Source: Pseudomonas sp. S04 (lineage in GTDB: Bacteria > Pseudomonadota > Gammaproteobacteria > Pseudomonadales > Pseudomonadaceae). From it: a stretch of DNA of 64,000 bases. The notes under the pieces were generated by a model, which searched no databases, was not told the DNA's origin, and worked only from the letters and a program-made list of their open reading frames with translations. Location of the stretch: contig NZ_CP019427.1 of NCBI RefSeq assembly GCF_009834545.1, positions 1,837,001 through 1,901,000 of the forward strand, in the 5' to 3' direction. The first letter of the stretch is position 1. Every line of letters starts with the position of its first letter. Of the stretch, positions 7,465-16,037 are shown in pieces. Made by a program: the position numbers and the translations under genes.

Positions 7465-8517
7465 TCAGGCCTTGAGGGTCGCCATGTCGATGACAAAGCG
7501 ATACTTCACATCACCGGCGATCATGCGCGCGTAAGCCTCGTTGATCTGGCGGATATCGAGCATTTCGATGTCACAGGTGATCCCATGTTCAGCGCAGAAA
7601 TCCAGCACTTCCTGGGTTTCGGCAATGCCGCCAATCAGCGAGCCAGCGAGGACCCGGCGGCTCATCACCAGTTTGCCGGCGTGGACCGGTGGATCGACGG
7701 GTTCAATCAAGCCCACCAGGATGTGCACACCGTCAAAGCGCAGGGTGTCGAGGTAGGGGTTGAGGTCGTGCTGCACCGGGATGGTGTCGAGCAGGAAATC
7801 GAACTGTCCGGCCGCCGCAGCCATCTGCGCGGCATCGGTGCTGACGATCACGTGGTCGGCCCCCTGGCGACGCCCTTCTTCAGCCTTGCTCGCCGAGCGA
7901 GTGAACAGCGTCACTTCGGCGCCCATGGCCTTGGCGAACTTGATCCCCATGTGGCCCAGGCCTCCCATGCCGAGAATGCCGACCTTGTCGCCAGCCTTCA
8001 CGCCGTAGTGCTTGAGCGGCGAATAGGTGGTGATACCGGCGCAGAGGATCGGTGCGGCGCTGGCTGGGTCCAGTTGCGACGGGATGCGCACCACAAAGTG
8101 TTGATTGACCACGATGCTGTCGGAGTAGCCGCCCATGGTGTTGCTGCCGTCGACCCGGTCCGGGGTGGCGTAGGTCATGGTCGGGCCTTCGAGGCAGTAC
8201 TGCTCCAGGTCAGCCTGGCAGGCTTCGCAGTGGCGGCACGAGTCGACCATGCAGCCGACGCCGACCAGGTCGCCGACTTTATGTTGGCCGACGTCGGCGC
8301 CGATGGCTGTGACCCTGCCGACGATCTCGTGGCCCGGCATCAGCGGGTAAACGGCAATCCCCCATTCGTTGCGTGCCTGGTGAATGTCGGAGTGGCAGAC
8401 GCCGCAGTAGAGGATCTCGATTGCGACGTCGTCAGCTCGTGGGCTACGACGTTGGAATTGCACGGGGGCGAGGGGAGTGGTGGCCGACTGGGCGGCGTAA
8501 CCGATGGCGGTGTACAT
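7465..8517 (-). CDS. Zinc-dependent NAD(P) alcohol dehydrogenase (YahK-like)
   Basis: A 350-residue medium-chain dehydrogenase. Catalytic zinc site: CGVCHSDIH and the GHEIVGRV segment. Structural zinc: four cysteines in CRHCEACQADLEQYC. Rossmann loop: GMGGLGHMGIKFAKAMGA. This pattern matches the cinnamyl-alcohol/YahK aldehyde reductase group, usually NADP(H)-linked. I use the ATG at 8517 (MYTAIGYAAQ) because the reading frame upstream to 8673 lacks family similarity and would overlap the divergent regulator's promoter. It is divergent from the AraC gene at 8697, a common regulator-target arrangement, so aldehyde- or alcohol-responsive expression is likely but inferred. Confidence 0.9.
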   Translation of the reverse strand: MYTAIGYAAQSATTPLAPVQFQRRSPRADDVAIEILYCGVCHSDIHQARNEWGIAVYPLMPGHEIVGRVTAIGADVGQHKVGDLVGVGCMVDSCRHCEACQADLEQYCLEGPTMTYATPDRVDGSNTMGGYSDSIVVNQHFVVRIPSQLDPASAAPILCAGITTYSPLKHYGVKAGDKVGILGMGGLGHMGIKFAKAMGAEVTLFTRSASKAEEGRRQGADHVIVSTDAAQMAAAAGQFDFLLDTIPVQHDLNPYLDTLRFDGVHILVGLIEPVDPPVHAGKLVMSRRVLAGSLIGGIAETQEVLDFCAEHGITCDIEMLDIRQINEAYARMIAGDVKYRFVIDMATLKA

Positions 8518-8696
8518 GATGAACCTCGCAAAAACAGTGACAGGAGAGGCGGCGCATTCTGGGCGCCAAGGCGGCCAACGGCCATGGCGATTCCTCCGGG
8601 TGTCATGCCTAATCCTCCGGCATCGGCCTGCCAAGGCTCGCATTGGCGAGCAGACCTGCGATGATGCTTTCATCCCATTTTTGCGAAGTTTTTCCT

Positions 8697-9587
8697 ATGT
8701 TGCTGACCCGTCATCTCGACGCCAATGCCAGCCTGGTGGCGTTGATCGAGCCGCTGGCCACCGGTGATGGCTTCACCCCGACCGCGTTGCCCGGCGTGCA
8801 GGTACTGCGCGCCAGTTGCGACGTTGCCCGCGGCCCTCATATCTATGAGCCGAGCCTGATGATCATCGCCCAGGGCAGCAAACTGGCGTACCTGGGGCCG
8901 CGGACCATGGAGTATGGGGCCGGGCATTACCTGATCCAGGCATTGCCGGTGCCCTTCGAATGCGAAACCTATGCCTTGCCCAATGCCCCCTTGCTGGGGG
9001 TCTCGGTGGCGATTGACCGGGTGCTGCTGGGGGAGTTGGTGCTGGCCATGGGGCTGGCGCCAGGGCGGCCCGGTGCCGCACAGACACCCGAGTCGATGAC
9101 CTCGGTGGTGCTCGATGACGGCATGCGCGGTTGTGTCGAGCGGTTGTTGTCGTGCCTGCACGATCCGCTGGAAGCTCGGATCATGGGGCCGGCGCGCCTG
9201 CGTGAATTGTTGTTCACCGCCCTGCGCGGGCCCCAGGCCGATGTGCTGCGGGCGCTGGTGGAGCAGCAGGGCCAGTTCGCCCGCGTCGCGGCGTCGATCA
9301 GCCATCTGCATGCGCACTACAACGAGCCGTTGAACGTCGAGACCCTGGCCAGTTGCGCCAACATGAGCGCCTCGACTTTCCATGAGCACTTCAAGCGCAG
9401 TACTTTGTTGTCGCCGGTGCAGTACTTGAAGCGCCTGCGCCTGCTCAAGGCTCAGACTTTGCTGGTGGCCGAGGGCCTGGGCGTGGCGCAGGTGGCGCAC
9501 CGGGTCGGTTATCAGAGCACGTCGCAGTTCAGTCGCGAGTACAAGCGCTACTTCGAGCGCAACCCGGGGGACGAGCGCGCCGCTTGA
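8697..9587 (+). CDS. AraC-family regulator with AraC-type N-terminal domain
   Basis: A 296-residue transcription factor. The N-terminal half (residues about 20-170) is the cupin-like AraC_N ligand domain (SCDVARGPHIYEPSLMIIAQGSK), and the C-terminal ~100 residues carry two helix-turn-helices (NVETLASCANMSASTFHEHFK and GVAQVAHRVGYQSTSQFSREYKRYF). The start at 8697 (MLLTRHLD) is preferred over 8643 because it matches the family N-terminus. It is divergent from the alcohol dehydrogenase, which it probably controls. It is convergent with etfD, and a large inverted repeat separates them. Confidence 0.9.
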   Translation: MLLTRHLDANASLVALIEPLATGDGFTPTALPGVQVLRASCDVARGPHIYEPSLMIIAQGSKLAYLGPRTMEYGAGHYLIQALPVPFECETYALPNAPLLGVSVAIDRVLLGELVLAMGLAPGRPGAAQTPESMTSVVLDDGMRGCVERLLSCLHDPLEARIMGPARLRELLFTALRGPQADVLRALVEQQGQFARVAASISHLHAHYNEPLNVETLASCANMSASTFHEHFKRSTLLSPVQYLKRLRLLKAQTLLVAEGLGVAQVAHRVGYQSTSQFSREYKRYFERNPGDERAA

Positions 9588-9657
9588 CCCCGCCGTGCGC
9601 TGCTCGGCAGCTGCTACCAGAGCTTTATTGCAGGCAACAAAAAGGCCCCCATTCGGG

Positions 9658-9821
9658 CAATGCTGTTCAGTTAAGGAGTGCGATGCTTTTGTAGGAGCGA
9701 GCTTGCTCGCGAAAAACGTCAACGATAACGCGTGTGTTCAGTATAAACGCGGCGTCTTTGAGTTCTTCGCGAGCAAGCTCGCTCCTACAAAGTGTGACGT
9801 TCCCTTAACTGAACAGCATTG
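9658..9821. repeat. Extended REP inverted repeat (REPIN-like) between convergent genes
   Basis: Two nested perfect inverted repeats: outer 19-base arms 9658-9676 and 9803-9821, inner 25-base REP arms 9689-9713 and 9766-9790 (core GTAGGAGCGAGCTTGCTCGCGAA). The inner pair is a standard Pseudomonas REP doublet; the conserved outer arms make it longer than a simple REPIN. It lies between the ends of the AraC gene and etfD, where it may also act as a two-way terminator. Confidence 0.85.
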
Positions 9822-9856
9822 CCCCATTCGGGAGCCTTGATGTTCAGGCATACGGC

Positions 9857-11521
9857 TTACATGTTCGGGTAAGTCGGTCCGCCCGCGCCTTCCGGCGTCA
9901 CCCAGGTGATGTTCTGCGCAGGGTCCTTGATGTCACAGGTCTTGCAGTGCACGCAGTTCTGGGCGTTGATCTGGAAGCGTTTCTCGCCGTCTTCCTTGGT
10001 GATCACTTCATACACACCGGCCGGGCAGTAGCGCTGCGCAGGCTCGTCGTAGAGCGGCAGGTTCTTGCTGATCGGGATGCTCGCGTCGGCCAGCTTGAGG
10101 TGGCACGGCTGCTCTTCTTCGTGGTTGGTGCCGGAGATGAACACCGAGCTGAGCTTGTCGAAGCTGAGTTTGCCGTCGGGTTTCGGGTAGTCGATCTTCT
10201 TGCAGTCGGCCGCCAGCTTCAGGCACGCGTAGTCTGGCTTGGTGTCGTGCAGGGTGAACGGCAGCTTGCCGCCGAAGATGTTCTGGTCGAGCCAGTTGAC
10301 CCCACCGCCGACGATCGCGCCGAACTTGTGGATCGCTGGACCGAAGTTGCGGCTGGCGAACAGTTCTTCGTACAGCCAGCTTTTCTTGAAGCTGTCGACA
10401 TAGGCCGTCAGTTCGTCGCCGCCTTCGGATTCGGCGAGCAGGCGATCAGCCACCGCTTCAGCCGCGAGCATGCCGGACTTCATCGCCGTATGGCTGCCTT
10501 TGATCTTGGCGAAGTTCAGGGTGCCCAGGTCGCAACCGATCAGCGCGCCGCCCTTGAAGACCATTTTCGGCAACGAGTTCAGGCCGCCTTTGCAGATTGC
10601 CCGGGCGCCGTAGCTGATGCGCTTGCCGCCTTCCAGGTATTGCTTGAGCACCGGGTGATGCTTGAGGCGCTGGAACTCGTCGAATGGCGACAGGTAGGTG
10701 TTGCTGTAGGACAGGTCGACGATCAGGCCCACGACCACCTGGTTGTTTTCCAGGTGATAGAGGAACGAGCCGCCGGTGTTCTCGGTGCCCATGATATCCA
10801 GCGGCCAGCCGGCGGTGTGGACCACCAGGCCAGGCTGGTGCTTGGCCGGGTCGATTTCCCAGATTTCCTTGAGGCCGATGCCGTAGTGCTGGGCGTCGGC
10901 ATCGCTGTCCAGGTTGAAGCGCTTGATCAGTTGCTTGCCAATGTGGCCGCGGCAACCTTCGGCGAACAGCGTGTACTTGCCGCGCAGTTCCATGCCGGGG
11001 GTGTACAGGCCTTCTTTCGGATTACCTTCGCGATCGACGCCCAGGTCACCGGTGATGATCCCGCGGACCACGCCATTTTCGTCGAACAGGGCTTCCTGTG
11101 CGGCGAAGCCAGGGTAGATTTCCACGCCCAGGTTCTCGGCCTGCTGGGCGAGCCAGCGGCACAGGTTGCCCAGGGAGATGATGTAGTTGCCTTCGTTGTG
11201 CATGGTCTTGGGCACAAAGAAGTCAGGAACCTTGACGGACGCCTCGGGGTTGCGCAGCACATAGATGTCATCGCGCACGACCGGGGTGTTGAGCGGGGCG
11301 CCGAGCTCTTTCCAGTCCGGGAACAATTCGTTCAGGGCTCGAGGTTCGAACACCGCGCCGGACAGGATATGCGCACCGACTTCGGAGCCTTTTTCGACCA
11401 CGCAGACGCTAATTTCCTTACCGGCTTCGGCGGCCTTCTGCTTCAATCGGCAGGCGGCGGAAAGACCAGCGGGGCCGGCACCGACGATGACCACGTCGAA
11501 TTCCATGTATTCGCGTTCCAC
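9857..11521 (-). CDS. etfD: Electron transfer flavoprotein-ubiquinone oxidoreductase
   Basis: A 554-residue ETF-QO. The FAD-binding GAGPAGLSAACRLK motif is at about residues 12-25. The C-terminal 4Fe-4S domain shows the cysteines of CPAGVYE and of NCVHCKTCDIKDP. It accepts electrons from ETF (encoded by the divergent etfB-etfA) and passes them to ubiquinone at the inner membrane, serving fatty-acid and amino-acid acyl-CoA oxidation. A sigma-70 promoter and a PsrA-like operator lie 127-171 bases upstream on the same strand. The length is standard for the family. Confidence 0.95.
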   Translation of the reverse strand: MEREYMEFDVVIVGAGPAGLSAACRLKQKAAEAGKEISVCVVEKGSEVGAHILSGAVFEPRALNELFPDWKELGAPLNTPVVRDDIYVLRNPEASVKVPDFFVPKTMHNEGNYIISLGNLCRWLAQQAENLGVEIYPGFAAQEALFDENGVVRGIITGDLGVDREGNPKEGLYTPGMELRGKYTLFAEGCRGHIGKQLIKRFNLDSDADAQHYGIGLKEIWEIDPAKHQPGLVVHTAGWPLDIMGTENTGGSFLYHLENNQVVVGLIVDLSYSNTYLSPFDEFQRLKHHPVLKQYLEGGKRISYGARAICKGGLNSLPKMVFKGGALIGCDLGTLNFAKIKGSHTAMKSGMLAAEAVADRLLAESEGGDELTAYVDSFKKSWLYEELFASRNFGPAIHKFGAIVGGGVNWLDQNIFGGKLPFTLHDTKPDYACLKLAADCKKIDYPKPDGKLSFDKLSSVFISGTNHEEEQPCHLKLADASIPISKNLPLYDEPAQRYCPAGVYEVITKEDGEKRFQINAQNCVHCKTCDIKDPAQNITWVTPEGAGGPTYPNM

Positions 11522-11647
11522 AGGTTATCTCCTACTCAAGGCTCAACAGTTTTTTTTCTAATTGGAGGTTTGGTGTAGCCTCGATCAATTGCTCTGCCCT
11601 GTGGGCAGGAGGACAATCGAGGGCCCACCTTTCTCTCTAGGTGGCGC

Positions 11648-11676
11648 ATTATATCTACACCACTCTCAGCGTCCAA
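11648..11676 (-). promoter_or_regulatory. Sigma-70 promoter of etfD
   Basis: On the minus strand TTGGAC (11671-11676) and a perfect TATAAT (11648-11653) are separated by 17 bases. Transcription would start near 11641 and leave a leader of about 120 nt before the etfD start codon. Confidence 0.75.
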
Positions 11677-11678
11677 TA

Positions 11679-11692
11679 CAAACGTTTGTTTG
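11679..11692. promoter_or_regulatory. PsrA-type operator
   Basis: CAAAC-GTTT-GTTTG fits the known PsrA motif (G/C)AAAC(N2-4)GTTTG/C exactly; the first ten bases are also a perfect palindrome. It sits two bases upstream of the -35 box of etfD. PsrA is the long-chain fatty-acid-responsive repressor of beta-oxidation genes in pseudomonads, and etf genes are among its reported targets in P. aeruginosa. Confidence 0.7.
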
Positions 11693-12068
11693 AAATTGCT
11701 GGAAGCCAGATAAATCAAAGAAGCGCGGCTTATAACTGACCATTTTGCCGTATTGACCGGAATAGGCGTTCCGGTCAAGATACGGGCGGTTTTGCGCTCG
11801 CCGTAGGCTGACTGTTGGTTTCAAGAGCACCTCTAAAGACAGGGCGAAGGCAGTACAAGGTGATGCGCAATGTGGGTTCGCGGCGAAGTCTACACGCTGT
11901 GAAAACGAATGACTTGTCAGTCACCGCTGACGAACGGTCATTTGCCTCCTGAGCAGGATTACCCGATACACAGGCCGGCGTTTTTAGAGGTGCCCTTGTG
12001 CCCGATGAGCATCAACCGCCAGGTTCGCCTAGGCGACTTTCTTTTCACCGGAGAGTAACGAGGAATCC
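11693..12068. other. Remaining etfD-etfB intergenic region
   Basis: No protein gene is visible. It contains an imperfect dyad with outer arms AATGAC and GTCATT around 11909-11943, of unknown role. The etfB start is preceded by a clear ribosome binding site (GAGGAATCC). The promoter for etfBA must lie here but no convincing -35/-10 pair was identified. Confidence 0.5.
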
Positions 12069-12818
12069 ATGAAGGTTCTTGTAGCTGTCAAACGAGTGGT
12101 CGACTATAACGTCAAGGTCCGCGTCAAAGCGGATAACTCCGGCGTCGATCTCGCTAACGTCAAGATGTCGATGAACCCTTTCTGCGAAATCGCAGTGGAA
12201 GAAGCCGTACGCCTGAAAGAGAAAGGTGTTGCGACTGAAATCGTCGTCGTCTCCATCGGCCCGTCCACCGCTCAAGAGCAACTGCGCACCGCGCTGGCTC
12301 TGGGTGCCGACCGCGCCATCCTCGTCGAATCCGCCGAAGACCTGACTTCCCTGGCCGTTGCCAAGTTGTTGAAAGCTGTTGTCGACAAGGAACAGCCGCA
12401 ACTGGTGATCCTCGGCAAACAAGCGATCGACAGCGACAACAACCAGACTGGCCAGATGCTCGCTGCATTGAGCGGCTACGGTCAGGGCACCTTCGCTTCG
12501 AAAGTCGAAGTGTCTGGCGACAGCGTTGCCGTGACTCGTGAAATCGACGGCGGCGCGCAGACAGTTTCCCTGAAACTGCCAGCCATCGTCACCACCGACC
12601 TGCGTTTGAACGAGCCGCGTTATGCGTCCCTGCCAAACATCATGAAAGCCAAGAAGAAGCCGCTTGAAGTGCTGACTCCGGATGCTTTGGGCGTTTCCAC
12701 CGCCTCCACCAACAAGACCCTGAAAGTCGAAGCGCCGGCTGCACGCAGCGCGGGTATCAAGGTCAAGTCTGTTGCTGAGTTGGTCGAGAAACTGAAAAAC
12801 GAAGCGAAGGTGCTTTGA
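12069..12818 (+). CDS. etfB: Electron transfer flavoprotein subunit beta
   Basis: A 249-residue ETF beta subunit ([20 protein letters not shown]), which with EtfA forms the soluble heterodimer carrying FAD and AMP. It takes electrons from acyl-CoA dehydrogenases and delivers them to ETF-QO (etfD, divergent here). The recognition-loop region [12 protein letters not shown] and the conserved [29 protein letters not shown] segment are present. A strong ribosome binding site precedes the ATG. etfA follows after 16 bases in the same operon. Confidence 0.96.
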   Translation: MKVLVAVKRVVDYNVKVRVKADNSGVDLANVKMSMNPFCEIAVEEAVRLKEKGVATEIVVVSIGPSTAQEQLRTALALGADRAILVESAEDLTSLAVAKLLKAVVDKEQPQLVILGKQAIDSDNNQTGQMLAALSGYGQGTFASKVEVSGDSVAVTREIDGGAQTVSLKLPAIVTTDLRLNEPRYASLPNIMKAKKKPLEVLTPDALGVSTASTNKTLKVEAPAARSAGIKVKSVAELVEKLKNEAKVL

Positions 12819-12834
12819 GCTTAGGAGCCTAATC

Positions 12835-13764
12835 ATGACTATCTTGGTAATCGCTGAACACGACAACAAGGTTGTGGCCCCGGCCACCCTGAACACCGTG
12901 GCTGCCGCTGCGAAAATCGGTGGCGACATCCACGTCCTGGTCGCTGGCCAGAACGTTGGCGCGGTGGCTGAAGCCGCTGCAAAAATCGCTGGCGTGAGCA
13001 AAGTTCTGGTAGCCGACAACGCGGCCTACGCTCACCAACTGCCGGAAAACGTTGCGCCACTGGTTGCCGAGCTGGGCGCTGGCTACAGCCACATCCTGGC
13101 TGCCGCCACTTCCAACGGCAAAAACATCCTGCCGCGCGTTGCCGCGCAGTTGGACGTTGACCAGATCTCCGAGATCATCTCGGTAGAAAGCGCTGACACC
13201 TTCAAGCGCCCGATCTACGCCGGTAACGCGATCGCCACCGTGCAATCGAACGCCGCCGTAAAAGTGATCACCGTACGTGCCACCGGTTTCGACCCGGTTG
13301 CAGCTGAAGGTGGTTCGGCTGCTGTTGAAGCGGTTGCTGCTGCTCACGATGCTGGCACCTCCAGCTTCGTTGGCGAAGAGCTGGCCAAATCCGATCGTCC
13401 GGAACTGACCGCTGCCAAGATCGTCGTTTCTGGCGGTCGCGGCATGCAGAACGGCGACAACTTCAAACACCTGTACGCCCTGGCCGATAAGCTGGGCGCT
13501 GCTGTCGGCGCTTCCCGTGCCGCGGTTGACGCAGGTTTTGTACCCAACGACATGCAGGTCGGCCAGACCGGCAAGATCGTTGCTCCACAGCTGTACATCG
13601 CCGTCGGTATTTCCGGCGCGATCCAGCACTTGGCCGGCATGAAAGACTCCAAAGTGATCGTTGCGATCAACAAGGACGAAGAAGCGCCGATCTTCCAGGT
13701 GGCTGATTACGGCCTGGTGGCGGACTTGTTCGAAGCCATCCCTGAGCTGGAGAAGCTGGTCTAA
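12835..13764 (+). CDS. etfA: Electron transfer flavoprotein subunit alpha
   Basis: A 309-residue ETF alpha subunit. The N-terminal domain is followed by the C-terminal FAD-binding domain, with [16 protein letters not shown] and [27 protein letters not shown] visible. It binds the catalytic FAD of the ETF dimer. AGGAGCC before the ATG is a good ribosome binding site. A strong Rho-independent terminator follows 22 bases after the stop codon. Confidence 0.96.
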   Translation: MTILVIAEHDNKVVAPATLNTVAAAAKIGGDIHVLVAGQNVGAVAEAAAKIAGVSKVLVADNAAYAHQLPENVAPLVAELGAGYSHILAAATSNGKNILPRVAAQLDVDQISEIISVESADTFKRPIYAGNAIATVQSNAAVKVITVRATGFDPVAAEGGSAAVEAVAAAHDAGTSSFVGEELAKSDRPELTAAKIVVSGGRGMQNGDNFKHLYALADKLGAAVGASRAAVDAGFVPNDMQVGQTGKIVAPQLYIAVGISGAIQHLAGMKDSKVIVAINKDEEAPIFQVADYGLVADLFEAIPELEKLV

Positions 13765-13786
13765 TCCAGCGGCTTCACTTATAAAG

Positions 13787-13815
13787 AGCCCGGCCTTTTG
13801 GCTGGGCTTTTTTTT
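13787..13815 (+). terminator. Rho-independent terminator of etfBA
   Basis: Stem AGCCCGGCC / GGCTGGGCT (one G-U pair) with a TTT loop, followed by eight T residues. Confidence 0.92.
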
Positions 13816-13845
13816 GTCCGCGAGTTGAGAGTGGAGACATACGCC

Positions 13846-14670
13846 ATGGATTTGCGTCGCTTGAGCGGTTGGTCGATGTTCCTCGGCCTGACCCTATTGC
13901 CCCTTGTATCGAACGCTGCCGGCAAATGCGAACGCCTGGTGGTGACCGGCAGCCCCGATGCGCCGCCCTATCTGTGGCAAGACCCGCAGGACCCTGTGCA
14001 CCTGATCGGCGCCAATGCCGACTTGCTGCAGCAGGTGGCGGCGGAGTTGGGGCTCAAGGTCGAGTTGCGTTTTGCCGGCAAGCGCTCCCAGGCGCTGGAG
14101 GAGGTGCGCAGCGGGCGCATCGACCTGCTGGCGGACGCTCCGCTGGCGACCGGGCAACTGGAGGCGCTGGACTACATACACCCGGCACTGGCCAGCAATG
14201 ACTACCTGGTATGGACCCGCAATGGTTCGACGCTGGACTACAGCGAGGCCAAGGATTTGAGTGGGCATCTAGGCGCAGTGTCGCAGCAGGCACGGCTGAC
14301 CCAGGATTTCGCAGCGTTCGCGCAATCGCAACTGACCCTGGTCAGTACGCCGAACCTGACCCAGGCGTTTCAGAAATTGCTGCTGGGCGAAGTGGAGTTT
14401 GTGTTGGCGGGGCGGTACGCCGGGATGGCCATGACACAGACCCTGAGTATCGCCAACGACGTGCAGGCTTACGCCCAACCGGTGGATAAACCCGGGCTGT
14501 TTCTGGCTATTTCCCACAACTCGGCGTGCAACGATCCATGGTTGCGCGGACAGTTAGCCAAAAAGATGACAGAATTGCCCGCGTCCGGTCTGACTGAGGC
14601 CGTGCTACAGCGCAATCTGGAGCGCTGGAAAGCACAATTGAAACAGCCCGTCAGCACCCCAAAACAGTAG
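13846..14670 (+). CDS. Periplasmic substrate-binding protein (SBP family 3-like)
   Basis: A 274-residue protein with an N-terminal signal sequence (hydrophobic LSGWSMFLGLTLLPLVSNAAG, cleavage probably after SNA at about residue 23) followed by a bacterial extracellular solute-binding fold (PDAPPYLWQD, GANADLLQQVAAELGL, GRIDLLADAP). No ABC permease or kinase is adjacent, so it may be an orphan binding protein or signalling sensor. I use the ATG at 13846 rather than 13798, because the latter falls inside the terminator of etfA. The ligand is unknown. The next gene starts 9 bases after it. Confidence 0.8.
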   Translation: MDLRRLSGWSMFLGLTLLPLVSNAAGKCERLVVTGSPDAPPYLWQDPQDPVHLIGANADLLQQVAAELGLKVELRFAGKRSQALEEVRSGRIDLLADAPLATGQLEALDYIHPALASNDYLVWTRNGSTLDYSEAKDLSGHLGAVSQQARLTQDFAAFAQSQLTLVSTPNLTQAFQKLLLGEVEFVLAGRYAGMAMTQTLSIANDVQAYAQPVDKPGLFLAISHNSACNDPWLRGQLAKKMTELPASGLTEAVLQRNLERWKAQLKQPVSTPKQ

Positions 14671-14679
14671 GGATTTTTA

Positions 14680-15036
14680 GTGACTATTCGACCTCTTTTC
14701 GCTGCCCTGGCCGTCACGGCTCTGGCGGGTTGTGCAGCCGATCCGGCGCCGAATGAACAAATGCGTTTGACCGGGCAGGCCCTGGAACAGGCGACCGCGG
14801 TGGGGGCCACCGCCGAGGAAGTGCCGGAGCTGAAGCTGGCAGAAGGCAAGTACACCCAGGCCAAGGCCGATATGGCCGACCAGTCATTCAAGGATGCCCG
14901 TGTGCAGGCCGAGCAGGCCGAACTGGATGCACGCTTGGCCGAGGCCAAGGTCCTGACGCTTAAAAGCCAGGAGCAACTGAACGTTCTCAATACCCGCATC
15001 GCGCGCTTGCGCAAGCAGTTGGGAGACGCCCAATGA
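14680..15036 (+). CDS. DUF4398 lipoprotein
   Basis: A 118-residue predicted lipoprotein starting with GTG. The signal peptide ends in the lipobox LAGC (Cys18). The rest is alpha-helical, rich in Ala, Glu, Lys and Gln, probably coiled coil, and fits DUF4398. It overlaps the following OmpA-family gene by four bases (ATGA), indicating translational coupling; the pair probably forms an outer-membrane/periplasmic unit tied to peptidoglycan. The function is inferred from its partner only. Confidence 0.82.
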   Translation: MTIRPLFAALAVTALAGCAADPAPNEQMRLTGQALEQATAVGATAEEVPELKLAEGKYTQAKADMADQSFKDARVQAEQAELDARLAEAKVLTLKSQEQLNVLNTRIARLRKQLGDAQ

Positions 15037-15836
15037 AGCTTGCGAATGGCGTCCTCGGCGGCCTGCTGCTGGCCAGCCTGTACGGGTGTGCGGGCCAGCA
15101 CAGCGATGTGGCATTGCAACAAGCCTATAACGACTTCCAGAAGGTCAAGGAAGACTCCAACGTATTGCGCATCGCGCCCAAGGACGTGATCCGGGCCGGT
15201 GAATCCCTGGCCCGGGCCGATCGCCTGTCCAGCTATTGGGGCAGCGGTGCCGATGTGCAGCACTATTCCTACCTGAGCCAGCGTTACAGTGAGATTGCCC
15301 GGCAACATAGCGAGAAAGTGCTCAACGAAGAGCGCGCAGCCAAGCTCGAGCTGGAGCGCCAACGCCTGCAACTGGCATTGCGCGAGGCCAAGTTGCTCAG
15401 CGTGCAGCAGCAGGGCAAATGGCTGGAAGAGCAGATCATCAGCCTGGCAACTACCCAGACCGATCGCGGGCTGGTGATGACCCTTGGCGATGTGCTGTTC
15501 GACACTGGTGAGGCGGAGCTCAAGAGTTCGGCCAATCGCACGGTGCTGAAAATTGTCCAGTTCCTGCAGCTCAACCCCAAGCGTGTCGTGCGCATCGAGG
15601 GTTACACCGACAGCACGGGCGGCAAACAGGAAAACCGCAAACTGTCCCGGGACCGCGCCCAGGCGGTGGCCGACATGCTGATGGACCTGGGTGTTGACGA
15701 TAAACGTATTCAAGTCGAAGGTTATGGCGATGAATACCCGGTAGAGGCCAACGCTTCCGAGCGGGGCCGGGCGCAGAATCGCCGGGTGGAAATTGTGTTC
15801 TCCGACGAAAAAGGCCAGCTCGGCGCTGCCCGCTAA
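15033..15836 (+). CDS. OmpA-family lipoprotein (DUF4398-OmpA)
   Basis: A 267-residue protein. Signal peptide and lipobox-like LYGC are near residue 19; a helical coiled-coil stretch of about residues 25-140 resembles the DUF4398 partner. The C-terminal OmpA domain (about 148-260) has the peptidoglycan-binding core (LGDVLFDTGEAELKSSA and IEGYTDSTGGKQENRKLSRDRAQAV, ending NRRVEIVF). It should anchor the outer membrane to peptidoglycan. The start ATG overlaps the previous stop. A strong terminator follows 19 bases later. Confidence 0.9.
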   Translation: MKLANGVLGGLLLASLYGCAGQHSDVALQQAYNDFQKVKEDSNVLRIAPKDVIRAGESLARADRLSSYWGSGADVQHYSYLSQRYSEIARQHSEKVLNEERAAKLELERQRLQLALREAKLLSVQQQGKWLEEQIISLATTQTDRGLVMTLGDVLFDTGEAELKSSANRTVLKIVQFLQLNPKRVVRIEGYTDSTGGKQENRKLSRDRAQAVADMLMDLGVDDKRIQVEGYGDEYPVEANASERGRAQNRRVEIVFSDEKGQLGAAR

Positions 15837-15855
15837 GGTCAGCGTTACTGGAAAG

Positions 15856-15887
15856 CCCGGCACCTGTAGAGGTGCCGGGTTTTTTTT
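15856..15887 (+). terminator. Rho-independent terminator after OmpA-family gene
   Basis: Perfect ten-base stem CCCGGCACCT / AGGTGCCGGG with a 4-base loop, followed by eight T residues. Confidence 0.93.
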
Positions 15888-15934
15888 GGCCTGCCAATCG
15901 GCGCACAAAACAGTACAGTTTTTACTGACACTGG

Positions 15935-15993
15935 GCTGTACGGTCGACTATTGTGGCAACTGTCCCCGTACACTTCTAAACTGTGCCGGTATA
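15935..15993 (+). promoter_or_regulatory. Three direct CTGTnC-type repeats before the MocR gene
   Basis: CTGTACGGT (from 15936), CTGTCCCCGT (from 15960) and CTGTGCCGGT (from 15981) are direct repeats spaced 24 and 21 bases, about two helical turns. MocR/GabR regulators typically bind direct repeats in their own promoter regions, so these are candidate operator half-sites for the gene at 16038. Confidence 0.5.
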
Positions 15994-16037
15994 GTTCTCT
16001 ACAAAAATAAAATGCCCGTGAAATCGAGTGCTGCGTC

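Noticed and set aside
9947..11578. A 543-codon open frame on the plus strand
   Set aside because: Antisense to etfD, which has clear FAD and 4Fe-4S motifs.
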